Part shown: positions 26,463-37,100 of the stretch, piece after piece
Layout of the letters: each line of letters begins with the position of its first letter
How positions within the stretch are numbered: the first letter of the stretch is position 1
Origin: Strigamia acuminata
Taxonomy: Eukaryota; Arthropoda; Chilopoda; Geophilomorpha; Linotaeniidae
Assembly: GCA_949358305.1 (NCBI GenBank)
Contig: OX442321.1
Coordinates: 682,001 to 746,000, forward strand
Length of the DNA stretch: 64,000 nt
Direction of reading: 5' to 3'
Translations under genes and position numbers: made by a program
The notes under the pieces: generated by a model
Database searches by the model: none
Told to the model about the DNA's origin: nothing
The model's input: only the letters and a program-made list of their open reading frames with translations

Positions 26463-28022
26463 ATGCTATTTTCCACATTTATTTTATGGAGAATTTTTAT
26501 TACAACCGTCCTACTCATCTGTACAATTTCAGTCACCTTTTATATTCCAGGTATGTAAAAAAAATTCAATCCCATCATTAATTCATTAATTCGATAATTG
26601 GTCCTTCGGGACTACCGTAGGACGAAAACTCGAGTAGTAATAACAGAAAAATGATAAATTCAATGAAAACAGATTTTTATCTTTTCTGGGAAAATAATAC
26701 TTGGAACTCTGTAATGAAAACTATTCGAGGTGTCATCTTAGCCGAGGGTTTGTAAGAAATTCAATTCCCAGCACTCGGGTCGATGGACAAACGAAAGCGC
26801 AATCGAGGCGAGAAATACGATCAGTCCACATGTTGACATCTCCGATCCCTCCCCCACACCCTGGCATAGGGCACCAGTTGAAATATCGATACTTCCGATA
26901 TAGCATTACAAAATATCGATACTGCCAATCTGATGCTCTAATTTTACGCTGGACCACAATGGCTTTTTTTTATACTTTATTGCGGCTCTCCGTTCCCGTT
27001 TTCCCCATTTTATAGTGCAATTCCCGAGACTTATGTGACAACTTTAAACCAAAAGCTTTTGTTTTTAATTTTACGACTTAATTTCCACTCTAATTAAACT
27101 AGATCGTGAATTAAATGGTGGACGGCGCGCGCAACACAGACAACAACTCGGTTCTCATTTCTAAATTAATATTATCTCTTTTTATATTTATTTTTTTACA
27201 AGATGATGATTTATTTTTAAAACCACCATATCTTTTCTTCACCCTCAAGGAACGAAGCTTTTTAGCCACTTGAGAGTTAAAATTGAAGTTTATATGACCT
27301 CGTTTCCGGTTGATGACCGCGAGTGATAAAAGATGGATGAAAACAAAAACGGAATAATAAAAAATAAAAATAAAAATACCTGACTTCCGGTGTTTTTATT
27401 TGTCTAAATTTTTTTGTTTGTTTCTTTTCTACATTGTAATCAAATCAGGTTCTCCCTACATCCGATGTGTACAATGCTCTTCCGTCGAGACGTCGTCATG
27501 TATCGACGATCCGCCTCAGCCCATTAGCTGTCTCAACAAAGAGAAGTTCTGCCAAACCGTAACCCACATGAACACAAGTGGTGAGTTTATTTTTCCTACC
27601 GGTCGCCATAGCAACGTCAAAGTTATGGCGGCTTAGCAACTGTTGAGTGCACGGCCTAATCAGGCGTGTTTATTAAAGTGCATTTCACTCTGAAGCTTTC
27701 TCGCGCGGTTGAGAGCAAATTTGTGACTCAATAAAAGCGAATAAAGAGAAAAAAAGAGCAATTTTAATCCGGGATTAATGAATAATAAAAGATGAATGAA
27801 AATTATGATGTTTGTTTTGTCTCCTTGCCTCAAGGTGGCGTGCTGTCGTTGCTACGTGACTGTGCATCAGTTTCATCCGAGGAATGTACACGGGACGACG
27901 GTATCATCGTGTGCACCAGCACGTGTGATCAACCGGGCTGTAACCATGGCAACCGACTTTATTTATCGCGGCTAGTGCTTGTGGTTTTTGTTTCAATATT
28001 TGTTTCAACTTGTCTACTGTAA
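26463..28022 (+). CDS. Ly6/uPAR-type three-finger protein, GPI-anchored (copy A, intact)
   Basis: Three exons, 26463-26550, 27449-27580 and 27835-28022, both junctions phase 1, give 135 aa. Exon 1 is a signal peptide (MLFSTFILWRIFITTVLL...). The mature part has ten cysteines in Ly6 order: C-V-Q-C, SSC, ISC, KFC, then RDC, EEC, IVC, STC and the closing PGCN. The C-terminus is a hydrophobic tail (LVLVVFVSIFVSTCLL) after a short polar spacer, as in GPI-anchored Ly6 proteins. The layout (signal exon, first half, second half; phase 1 introns) is the standard Ly6 gene structure. Intron 1 is long here (898 bp). Ligand and role are unknown; invertebrate family members often modulate channels, receptors or junctions. 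AATAAA at 28028-28033 is a likely poly(A) signal. An almost identical but disrupted copy lies inverted at 48160-50532. Confidence 0.85.
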
Positions 28023-28954
28023 ATTAAAATAAAACAACTAAAAAAAACTATTTTATTTCGCTAATTAACGACAAAATTGTTCCGTTCCATCCGTTCCTAC
28101 CGAGGTTCCTACTTTGGCCTTTTTAGTCTCTCGAACCATTATCTTTTTGTTGTATCGGCGGTAGAGCCATGGTCGTTTTTCTATTTCCAGTTGCGTTGTG
28201 CAGGACGAGCATTACCGCCACATTACCGCAGCAATACTGAAGTAGAAACAGGTGGTTACTAAAATCTCGATCGTTTGAATGTAAATTTTTGGAACGACCA
28301 CCCCTCTGAAGTTCGAGAAACCATTTTTGAACCAAGCTGAAGTTGGCACCACATTCACATTCGCCCAAACTACAGATAGAACAAATCCCAATTTTTTTTA
28401 AACACGGATTTCAATGGCTTTTTCCACCAAAAGTTAGAGGTCTTTCTCCTTAACAAATTGTTAAAAGCACAAATCTCTACTCCTCTTACTTTTCGACCAG
28501 CAAGCGCTTGAATATGGCACAAAAAAGACTTGTACTAAATTTCCGAATCTGATACAACAACTTCAAACTCCAATATCTCAACAACCTGACCACGGATTTT
28601 TTCTTTCAAGAACCAAACGATAGAGGACCTTCTCTTCTACAAACCCTGAAAAGGACAACACTTTAGCCCTCTTGCTTCTCAAGCGGCAACCGTTTGAATG
28701 TAATGCAACTGAAATTGCAAAACCCTGAATCTGGTGCCACAGTTTCAAAATACAATATCTCAGCAAGTTGACCATGGAGCGAGTTCATTTAAAATTAATT
28801 AAAATTACATGATTTATGATAAAATTTTCTGGAATAATATCTTCTTTAAATTCTTTTAATTCAAGATCTATGCCATCATGCAAAAACCATACTCCTCCTA
28901 TTTTGACAATGGCTACAAAGTGATTACGATTTGGTTGATTGAATATTATTACCA
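28023..28954. other. Spacer between Ly6 copy A and the foldback array
   Basis: No gene was found. About 28040-28345 reappears inverted at about 47850-48135 as part of the Ly6 duplication. The 43 bp at about 28912-28955 (start CTACAAAGTGATTACG) are found again as reverse complement at 31563-31606, on the other side of the array. Confidence 0.6.
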
Positions 28955-31365
28955 GGCTCGTCCAGGGCTCGTCCAGGGCTCGTCCAGGGCTGCTCCTCGG
29001 ACTCTCGCCGGATTCTACCCAGATTCTACCCGGATGTTCTCCGGATGCTCCCCGGATGCTCCCCGGATGCTCCCCGGATGCTCCCCGGATGCTCCCTGAT
29101 TTCCCCTGATTTTCCCCTGATTTTCCCCTGATTTTCCCCTGATTTTCCCCTGATTTTCCCCTGATTTTCCCCTGATTTTCCCCTGATTTTCCCCTGATTT
29201 TCCCCTGATTTTCCCCTGATTTTCCCCTGATTTTCCCCTGATTTTCCCCTGATTTTCCCCTGATTTTCCCCTGATTTTCCCCTGATTTTCCCCTGATTTT
29301 CCCCTGATTTTCCCCTGATTTTCCCCTGATTTTCCCCTGATTTTCCCCTGATTTTCCCCTGATTTTCCCCTGATTTTCCCCTGATTTTCCCCTGATTTTC
29401 CCCTGATTTTCCCCTGATTTTCCCCTGATTTTCCCCTGATTTTCCCCTGATTTTCCCCTGATTTTCCCCTGATTTTCCCCTGATTTTTCCCTGATTTTCC
29501 CCTGATTTTCCCCTGATTTTCCCCTGATTTTCCCCTGATTTTCCCCTGATTTTCCCCTGATTTTCCCCTGATTTTCCCCTGATTTTCCCCTGATTTTCCC
29601 CTGATTTTCCCCTGATTTTCCCCTGATTTTCCCCTGATTTTCCCCTGATTTTCCCCTGATTTTCCCTTGATTTTCCCCTGATTTTCCCCTGATTTTCCCC
29701 TGATTTTCCCCTGATTTTCCCCTGATTTCCTCCTGATTTCCTCCTGATTTCCTCCTGATTTCCTCCTGATTTCCTCCTGATTTCCTCCTGATTTCCCCCT
29801 GATTTCCCCCTGATTTCCCCCTGATTTCCCCCTGATTTCCCCCTGATTTCTCCCTGATTTCTCCCTGATTTCCCCCTGATTTCCCCCTGATTTCCCCTGA
29901 TTTCCCCTGATTTCCCCTGATTTCCCCTGATTTCCCCTGATTTCCCCTGATTTCCCCTGATTTCCCCTGATTTCCCCTGATTTCCCCTGATTTCCCCTGA
30001 TTTCCCCTGATTTCCCCTGATTTTCCCTGATTTCCCCTGATTTCCCCTGATTTCCCCTGATTTCCCCTGATTTCCCCTGATTTCCCCTGATTTCCCCTGA
30101 TTTCCCCTGATTTCCCCTGATTTCCCCTGATTGATTTCCCCTGATCGGGGGAAATCGGGGGGGAAATCGGGGGGGAAATCGGGGGGGAAATCGGGGGGGA
30201 AATCGGGGGGGAAATCGGGGGGGAAATCGGGGGGGAAATCGGGGGGGAAATCGGGGGGGAAATCGGGGGGGAAATCGGGGGGGAAATCGGGGGGGAAATC
30301 GGGGGGGAAATCGGGGGGGAAATCGGGGGGGAAATCGGGGGGGAAATCGGGGGGGAAATCGGGGGGGAAATCGGGGGGGAAATCGGGGGGGAAATCGGGG
30401 GGGAAATCGGGGGGGAAATCGGGGGGGAAATCGGGGGGGAAATCGGGGGGGAAATCGGGGGGGAAATCGGGGGGGAAATCGGGGGGGAAATCGGGGGGGA
30501 AATCGGGGGGGAAATCGGGGGGGAAATCGGGGGGGAAATCGGGGGGGAAATCGGGGGGGAAATCGGGGGGGAAATCGGGGGGGAAATCGGGGGGGAAATC
30601 GGGGGGGAAATCGGGGGGGAAATCGGGGGGGAAATCGGGGGGGAAATCGGGGGGGAAATCGGGGGGGAAATCGGGGGGGAAATCGGGGGGGAAATCGGGG
30701 GGGAAATCGGGGGGGAAATCGGGGGGGAAATCGGGGGGGAAATCGGGGGGGAAATCGGGGGGGAAATCGGGGGGGAAATCGGGGGGGAAATCGGGGGGGA
30801 AATCGGGGGGGAAATCGGGGGGGAAATCGGGGGGGAAATCGGGGGGGAAATCGGGGGGGAAATCGGGGGGGAAATCGGGGGGGAAATCGGGGGGGAAATC
30901 GGGGGGGAAATCGGGGGGGAAATCGGGGGGGAAATCGGGGGGGAAATCGGGGGGGAAATCGGGGGGGAAATCGGGGGGGAAATCGGGGGGGAAATCGGGG
31001 GGGAAATCGGGGGGGAAATCGGGGGGGAAATCGGGGGGGAAATCGGGGGGGAAATCGGGGGGGAAATCGGGGGGGAAATCGGGGGGGAAATCGGGGGGGA
31101 AATCGGGGGGGAAATCGGGGGGAAAATCGGGGGGAAAATCGGGGGGAAAATCGGGGGGAAAATCAGGGAAAATCAGGGAAAATCAGGAGAAATCAGGGGA
31201 AATCAGGGGAAATCAGGGGGGGAGCATCCGGGGAGCATCCGGGTAGAATCCGGAGAGAGTCTGGGGAGCAGCCCTGGACGAGCCCTGGACGAGCCCTGGA
31301 CGAGCCCTGGATGAACCCTGGACAAGCCCTGGACGAGCCCTGGGAGAGCCTTCGGAGAGCCTTCG
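28955..31365. repeat. Large foldback (inverted) array of C-rich/G-rich short tandem repeats
   Basis: The left arm starts with copies of CTCGTCCAGGG, then GCCGGATTCTACCC and CGGATGCTCCC words, then about 56 copies of the 11-mer TGATTTTCCCC (about 29100-29725), about 15 copies of TGATTTCCTCC or TGATTTCCCCC, and about 24 copies of the 10-mer TGATTTCCCC up to 30135. Near 30140 the strand switches. About 80 copies of the 12-mer GGGGGGGAAATC run to about 31120. Then come AGGGGAAATC units, GGGGAGCATCC, GGGTAGAATCC and CCCTGGACGAG copies, the mirror of the left end. The whole unit is therefore an inverted repeat of about 2.4 kb, like a Foldback-type element with tandem repeats in its arms. Long open frames through it ((SGGK)n) begin at TTG and are repeat artefacts. 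Confidence 0.9.
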
Positions 31366-31853
31366 GGGAGTTAAAAAAACACGCTCAATCACAGCATCTA
31401 AAATAAAAAAAGGCTGAAATCAAAGATGCCAGAACACAAAAACCCTGGCAACGCTGCGCACATTCAGAACAATCCCACCAATTATAATATTTTGATATTT
31501 GACATTTGTACAAAAATAAGTGATATCATCTGCATATCAAATTGGCAATGCTAATTACAAAATTCTGGTAATAATATTCAATCAACCAAATCGTAATCAC
31601 TTTGTAGCGACATAAGTTTAGAAGACTATTATTTCGGAGTACATGGCGATCAACACCAATGTCATTATCGTGATTTTCACGCAATTCGTTGAACTGAAAA
31701 CAGATTTTTAAAAATAAATAAATAAATAAATAAATAAACAAATAAATGAGTTATAAATGACGATCAAATTTGCAAGTGAGACCAAGACACTCGTTTTACT
31801 CTTTTTGATTTTTACCTTGATAAACCAAGACGGAAACATCGCATTATTTTATA
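31366..31853. other. Right flank of the foldback array, partly duplicated elsewhere
   Basis: It contains the reverse complement (31563-31606) of the 43 bp that precede the array. About 31606-31850 is related, inverted, to about 47470-47660 (shared words TGATCGCCAT, CACGATAATGA and a Lys/Thr-like frame). No gene was recognised. Confidence 0.6.
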
Positions 31854-32610
31854 CAGGGTGTTTCGTTTAAGATGCCCAGTCAATTTCCAGAATAAGTATA
31901 TGCTTTTTTAAAAAACCAAGCAGACTAACCTATAGGAAATTAGGGATGACGAATCCAATGTTGTAATCAAATTTTATGACAGACATGCAACAATGCACTT
32001 TTCATTCGCTAACTCGTTAACTGGTTGAGATAGACAGAAATTTCCAATTGTAAACTTGTAGACCATCATTTGTTTAGTCTAAAAATGGCTAATTCTCAAA
32101 ACTTTTGTACTAAAAGATTTCAAGAAAATCGCAATTGAAAAAGTAGTTTTGAAAAGAAAAAGTCATAAAAAAATTCAGTTTTCTACCCATATCTCTGCAA
32201 CGGTGCCAGATATGCAAATTCCAACCAGGGGAATCGATTTTTTGGATCATTTTACATCTAATCAGCACATTTTTGGCACTTTTCCAAATTTTGGCCATGT
32301 TATTCTTGGACTTGTGTCTACTTTTTCAATTGCAATTTTCTTAAAATCTTTTAGTACAAAAGATTTGAGAATTAGACATTTTTAGACTAAGCAAATGATG
32401 GTCTACAAGTTTACAATTGGAAATTTCTGTCTATCTCTAACGGTTTCTGAGATAATTTTCAAATGACCTTGAAGGAACATCCCATGGTCAAATTTCGGGT
32501 CACCAAAAGATTGCCCCACCCAACTTTAATACTTTGCCATCATTGAATTAGATGCATTGTTACCACTTTCAAAAATATTTAGTAGGGAACCAGACTTTTG
32601 TTCCACCCTG
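31854..32610. mobile_element. Palindromic non-autonomous element with CAGGGTG ends
   Basis: It begins CAGGGTGTTTCG at 31854 and ends CCACCCTG at 32610, giving 7-bp terminal inverted repeats. The flanks read ...TATA before and TATA... after, compatible with a TA or TATA target duplication. Internally, about 32026-32145 is the reverse complement of about 32318-32438 (shared words AGACAGAAATTTCC, CTTGTAGACCATC, AGTACAAAAG), so the element can fold into a long hairpin. It has no transposase ORF. It is most like a Tc1/mariner-superfamily MITE; assignment is inferred only from end sequence and TA-type flank. Confidence 0.6.
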
Positions 32611-33590
32611 TATATTACAGGATTACGTATTCAGAACGTAACCGCGGAATCGTGAGTCGAACGTACAGTACATGCTAACAATAACAATGCGATTACTGCA
32701 AAGCTGGATAATTGGGAGAAATGGTGACAAATATTTGTTTGTACTGTACACAGATTGTAGACTGGGAGAAATAAAGCCATGGATGTAGTACATACCTATT
32801 TATTGTCCTTATTAAGCATTTAGGCACCTTTTTGGGGTTAAATTACACCATTAAAATGTATTCAAAAAAGAAATTTTGCGTTTTTCACCAATTAACTAAA
32901 AGTTTTTATATTGTTTCATTTAAGGATTTGATGAAAACCCACTCAGTGCACTTGACTTTTAGAGCTAATTAAAGCAAGGCAGAGACGTTTTTACCTTCAT
33001 TCCAATTTTAAATTGATTTTGTGGCGAATCGAACGACTCAACAGAACAATTTCTGGATATTGATTGGTAAAAAATGTAAACAACTCAAAAATGTAAAATT
33101 AAAAATTGCTATTTATGAAAACAATTTGATGCAGCTGAAGATGACGTCGTTAAGCTAATAATCTTTCCACTAAAAAATGTGGAAATTACAGCATGATCAA
33201 TTGATCATTAATATTTTTACATGTTTTGGATCGCACCGACTGCTAAAACCAAATCACTTATTTATTTATTTTGAGTAAATTTTGGCAAATTGTTCGTGAT
33301 GGTCAAGTGTATTAGTGCTTGTCTCATTTGCTTTGCTAATCTCGCGGGATTTTGCGTAATTCTCACAATTGTGAGTGGAATACTCTAGTCTGCATGTTCT
33401 TGATTTCTTCTTTTCCTTTCGGCTTTCGGAGAAAAATTTAATATTTTCAAAACGTGTGAAATATTTAATTTCAGTTTTCCCTCCAATTTTGTGTTTTTCT
33501 CACTAATGACGTCGTCAACTTTTGTGCGTGGCGCCATGACACTTGCCATGATCTGTCAATTAAATAACTGAACGAAGAGATTGAAATTGC
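32611..33590. other. Spacer with a segment duplicated in inverse at 44.5-44.9 kb
   Basis: About 32620-32990 matches, in reverse complement, about 44530-44895 (shared GAAATAAAGCCATGGATG and AATAGGTATGTAC-type words). A possible signal-peptide-like exon at 33298-33355 (MVKCISACLICFANLAGFC) was seen, but no partner exon follows. No gene is called. Confidence 0.55.
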
Positions 33591-33591
33591 T

Positions 33592-34540
33592 TTTTATACT
33601 TTATCGCAGCTCTCCGCCTCCACTATCCGGATTTTATAGTGCAATTCCCGAGAATTATGTGACAACTTTAAACCAAAAGCTTTTTTTTTTTTAATTTTAC
33701 GACTTACGGTAATTTCCACTCTAATTGAACTAGATCGGGAATTAAATGGCGGACAACACGAGCTCCACAAACAACAACTTGATCTTATTATTTTTTCTTT
33801 TACAAGATGATGATTTATTTTTAAAACCATCAAATCTTCTCTTCACCCTCAAGGAACGAAGCCACTTGAGAGTATAAATTGAAGTTTATATAACCTGGTT
33901 TCCGGTTGATGACCGAGAGAAATAAAAGGTGGACGAAAACAAAAACGGAATGTTAAAAAATAAAAATATCTGACTTCAGATATTGTCTCGATTTTTTATT
34001 CATAAATACAAACTACATTAATTTTCGACATCAGGTTTTCCCTGCATCCGGTGTGTACAATGTTCTTCCCTCTCGGCCCATTAGTTGTCTCAACAAAGAA
34101 GTTTTGCCCGACATAAACACAAGTGATGAGTTTATTTTTCCTACCGGTTGGGTCGCCATAGCAACGTCAATGTTATGGCCGCTTGGCAACTGTTGAGTGC
34201 ATGGCCTAATCAGGCGTGTTTATTAAAGTGAGTTTCACATTGAAGCTTTCTCGCGCCGTTGAGAGCAAATTTGAAAGTCAATAAAGCAAATGAAGAGAAT
34301 AAAATGAGCATATTTAATTCGGGATTAATAAATAATAAAAGATGAATGAAAATACCGATGTTTGTTTTGTTTTGTTATCTCGAGATGGCGTGCTGTCGTT
34401 GCTACGTGACCAGAACACGCATCAGTTTCATCCGAGGAATGTACACGGGACGACAGTATCATGGTGTGCACGAGCACGTGAATTCATCCGGGCTGTAACC
34501 ATGGCGACCGACTTGACTTATCGCGGATAGTGTTTTTGGT
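33592..34540 (+). pseudogene. Degenerate direct copy of Ly6 copy A (intron 1 to exon 3)
   Basis: The segment matches about 26960-28000, including the intron words CAATTCCCGAGA and AACCAAAAGCTTTT, exon 2 (start about 34037) and exon 3 (about 34387-34530). Exon 2 has lost an internal stretch after TGTTCTTCCCTC, removing cysteines. The exon 3 acceptor and reading frame are altered (TCTCGAGATGGCG instead of CTCAAGGTGGCG), with a frameshift after LLRD. The signal exon is missing. It is a non-functional relic by sequence. Confidence 0.75.
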
Positions 34541-34640
34541 TTTTTTTTTCTTTCAATTGACGAACCAAAAAATTGAATTGTAAGAAAATTCAAACCCAGG
34601 AACAAGAAAAATTAATAATATTCAAAAAATTTATTTTTTT

Positions 34641-34678
34641 GTTTTTTCTCACTAGATCGTCATCTAGTGAGAAAAAAC
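34641..34678. other. Perfect 17-bp stem, 4-nt loop hairpin
   Basis: GTTTTTTCTCACTAGAT (34641-34657) is followed by CGTC and then its exact reverse complement (34662-34678). Further A/T pairing extends the arms imperfectly. No flanking gene explains it. It may be a tiny MITE or a cruciform site. Confidence 0.8.
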
Positions 34679-34860
34679 AGAAAAACAAATTTTTTTAGTC
34701 ATGACGTCATTAACTCGAGTTACTTCACTGAATTTCGAATGGATGTGACGTCAGTATCAAATACAAGATGGTAGAAGCTGAATAATTACAAACAGAAAAA
34801 TTTGTAAATTACACCTTACTTCATTTCCACCATTTGTTTCATTAAAACAAACACATCGTA

Positions 34861-35460
34861 ATGTTAGTTAAAACCATCTGTGCTCACGTATCGCTCATCT
34901 GGCTTCTGAATGCGGCGTTTTTCTGCTTGGGTGAGTTTGACGGGGCCACACCCGTTTGCTCAATGTTAAAATCAAATTGAAAATTTCATTTGACGGACTC
35001 AAATGTAACCAATGTAACTCCAACGTGCACACCCACTGCACGGAATACTTAGACAAGGAAAACGCCAACGTAGAAGCGACGGAATGTCAAATCTAGGAGG
35101 CAAAATACTGCGTGAAAACAACCGGAATGTACAAAGGTATAAAATAATAATTAAAAAATTTTTAAAAAAATTGTGACAATTAATTGATTAATGTATTCAT
35201 TTAGGTGAAGTTGGAACTCGGAGATTTGGCGCTTCAGTCGGCTGGGAAGATATTTGTGAATTTGTGAAAAGAAAAGGTGATTAACGCGAATACCGTTCGT
35301 GCGTTTACACGTGTTCTGGCAACGAACTCAACGGCTCACCTTCGTTTCAACATTCCAATTGCTTTTTAATTACAACATTTGTCTTCATTTATTTTTTTTA
35401 CAAACGTTTTGTAATCATTTATACAATTTTTTATGTACACATATATTTTTTTCCATTATT
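34861..35460 (+). pseudogene. Ly6-type gene relic with two in-frame stops and a lost acceptor
   Basis: Exon 1 (34861-34930) encodes a signal peptide (MLVKTICAHVSLIWLLNAAF...) and ends in phase 1 before GTGAG. A second exon-like frame (about 34996-35136) reads LKCNQCNSNVHTHC...ATECQI, stop TAG, EAKYCVKTTGMYK, but no AG acceptor precedes it. A third exon starts after TTCATTTAG at about 35205 and reads WEDICEFVKRKGD, stop TAA, then REYRSCVYTCSGNELN in the same frame, followed by a hydrophobic tail. The cysteine order is Ly6-like but the closing Cys-Asn is altered. Two nonsense codons plus a missing splice site make this a pseudogene, although it is otherwise well preserved and so probably died recently. 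Confidence 0.65.
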
Positions 35461-36001
35461 TTTTCAATTTTCTCTTGAATTTCCGTTCATCCCAAAAGGA
35501 ACTTAATTAGTTTTCGTTCCAAATTAATGAAAAAAATGAGTATTTTAATATGTGAATAAACTCCAGCTAAAAATAAACTTGTTTACTTCGTGTGCCGTCT
35601 AATTTCATAAACGAATTTTGAAACAAGCTGCAATTTGACACGAGTCAAATTGCAGGTTCAGCAAGAAGAGTAAATAACACTCACCGAGTAATGAAATTTT
35701 TAATTGGCTTCATATTAATGTCAAAAACAACAACAAATTACACAAAAAGAAGAAAAAAAACTCCAACATTTCCCAAAACATTAATTAAAAACAAATAAAT
35801 TCTGACAAATAAATAAACAAATTTTTTCTTTATTGACAACGAGCGCCATCACCTTTAATGGATATTTAATCCATTTCCGTGACACAAGGGCGCGTCGCTC
35901 GACTTAACTAAAGCCAAAAGGTAGAAAACCAAAGACTTAGATCGATAAATCGATTTCAGATTATTTTTTCCATCATTTTCGATTATTTCAGCACGAATGA
36001 A
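35461..36001. other. AT-rich spacer
   Basis: No gene was recognised. There is a short inverted word pair, GAGTCAAATTGCAGG with GCTGCAATTTGACACGAGTC, around 35625-35656, and otherwise A/T-rich sequence with no repeat family I can name. Confidence 0.4.
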
Positions 36002-36468
36002 TTAACAAAGGAGGAAGACGAGTATGAAATGAACGACGAGAATAGCGCGCGCATGAATGGCCGAACTGGCGAGCGCCGTAATGCGCAACCTTTCTTTGTT
36101 GCAGCCGTCGTGTTGACACGTCGTGTAGCAGAAGGTTAGTCGTTCCGAACTCTTATTAAAGGGATCGTCCAGCACTTGCCGACAACTGTTGCCCAAATCC
36201 GTGAGGCTGCAGTCACGCAACAGCAGGAGGAAACGGCCTGCAATGATGCATTGATGTTTAGAAAACGTCTCATTTGAATTGCATTGCAGTTCATTTAATT
36301 AGTACCTAGTTTCAAAAATCCACTGTGGGTTATGCAAAATGAATGGTTCTTGTTAGTTGGACATTCGGAAGCAGCCACATTACCATATATGCAGTTGACA
36401 TTCTGGAGGGAATTGCATTGCAGGCATTTAATGGAATAAACTGCAAGTAAATGTAAATAAATGAACAT
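36002..36468 (-). CDS. Ly6/uPAR-type three-finger protein, GPI-anchored (minus-strand gene, start uncertain)
   Basis: On the minus strand, exon 2 at 36306-36440 and exon 3 at 36002-36237 join in phase 1. The product has KCLQCNSLQNVNC, ASEC, SFC, then LLLLRDC, NSC, RLTFC, YTTC and QHDGCN: ten cysteines in Ly6 order. It ends in a hydrophobic tail (ARAILVVHFILVFLLC) fit for GPI attachment. The exon 2 acceptor (TTACTTGCAG) is in phase 1, as in copy A, implying an upstream signal-peptide exon that I could not identify. Alternatively translation starts at the ATG at 36468 (MFIYLHLLAVYS), giving an unusually short signal sequence. Introns and ends fit the family. The sequence is well diverged from copy A, so it is an older paralogue. 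Confidence 0.65.
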
Positions 36469-37100
36469 CAAAGTGAAACAGCAAATGCTTAATCGACTTT
36501 TTCCATTACAATTTCTTTTTATCTTTTTCTTTTTGTTCTATTCTTCGATTCACTATTGTCAACAAAAAATTAATGTGTTTTTAAAAGCAATTTATTTAAA
36601 TTGATTTTTTTTTGCTTTATCTTCTCTCCTGCAACAGCAGAACTCACTTTGTAAAAAGAAACACAGATTAAATGTTCTTTTACGGTTTCTGTTTTCAGTT
36701 GCGGTTGTCTGGAGAACTGGCATTGAAAAATGTCAATGCCACTCTGATGTTTTCGGTATAGAATGTCGCAACTTCGATTATTATTAATGGCGGATGTCTG
36801 GAACTCCAGGGATTATAATTCGACAAACTGCATCATAAGACTCATTTCCTGTCGTATGTTTCATTTATTTGTTAGGAATAGTTAATGAAGGCAAATGTTT
36901 ATCCGCTGCTTGGGAAAAAAGCTGACACGTGTATTACACAGTCAAGGACGAATTAAGCTATTTCGGGGACCCGAAACAAATTTTTTTCTAAGCCCCGTGT
37001 AGCATAAAGTAAACCTGTGTAATTATTTACTTGTATTTTTCGTCTACGAATCAATTTTTAGGCCTAAAGTTGGATTTTTTTGGCCTCAAATTGAATTTTT
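36469..37100. other. Spacer with a mosaic duplicate
   Basis: About 36735-36850 (ATGTCGCAACTTCG, ATTAATGGCGGATGTC) recurs inverted at about 44310-44410. No coding exon was found, apart from a possible missing signal-peptide exon for the minus-strand Ly6 gene. Confidence 0.45.

Noticed and set aside
29100-31130. Foldback array as an interstitial telomere
   Set aside because: Units (TGATTTTCCCC, GGGGGGGAAATC) are not a known animal telomere repeat such as TTAGG or TTAGGG, and the array is inverted.
30131-31246. 371-aa open frame of (SGGK)n
   Set aside because: It starts at TTG, consists only of the 12-bp repeat, and has no promoter, splice or protein context. It is a by-product of a unit length divisible by three.
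33298-33355. Signal-peptide-like exon MVKCISACLICFANLAGFC
   Set aside because: No Ly6-like or other partner exon follows in a compatible phase.
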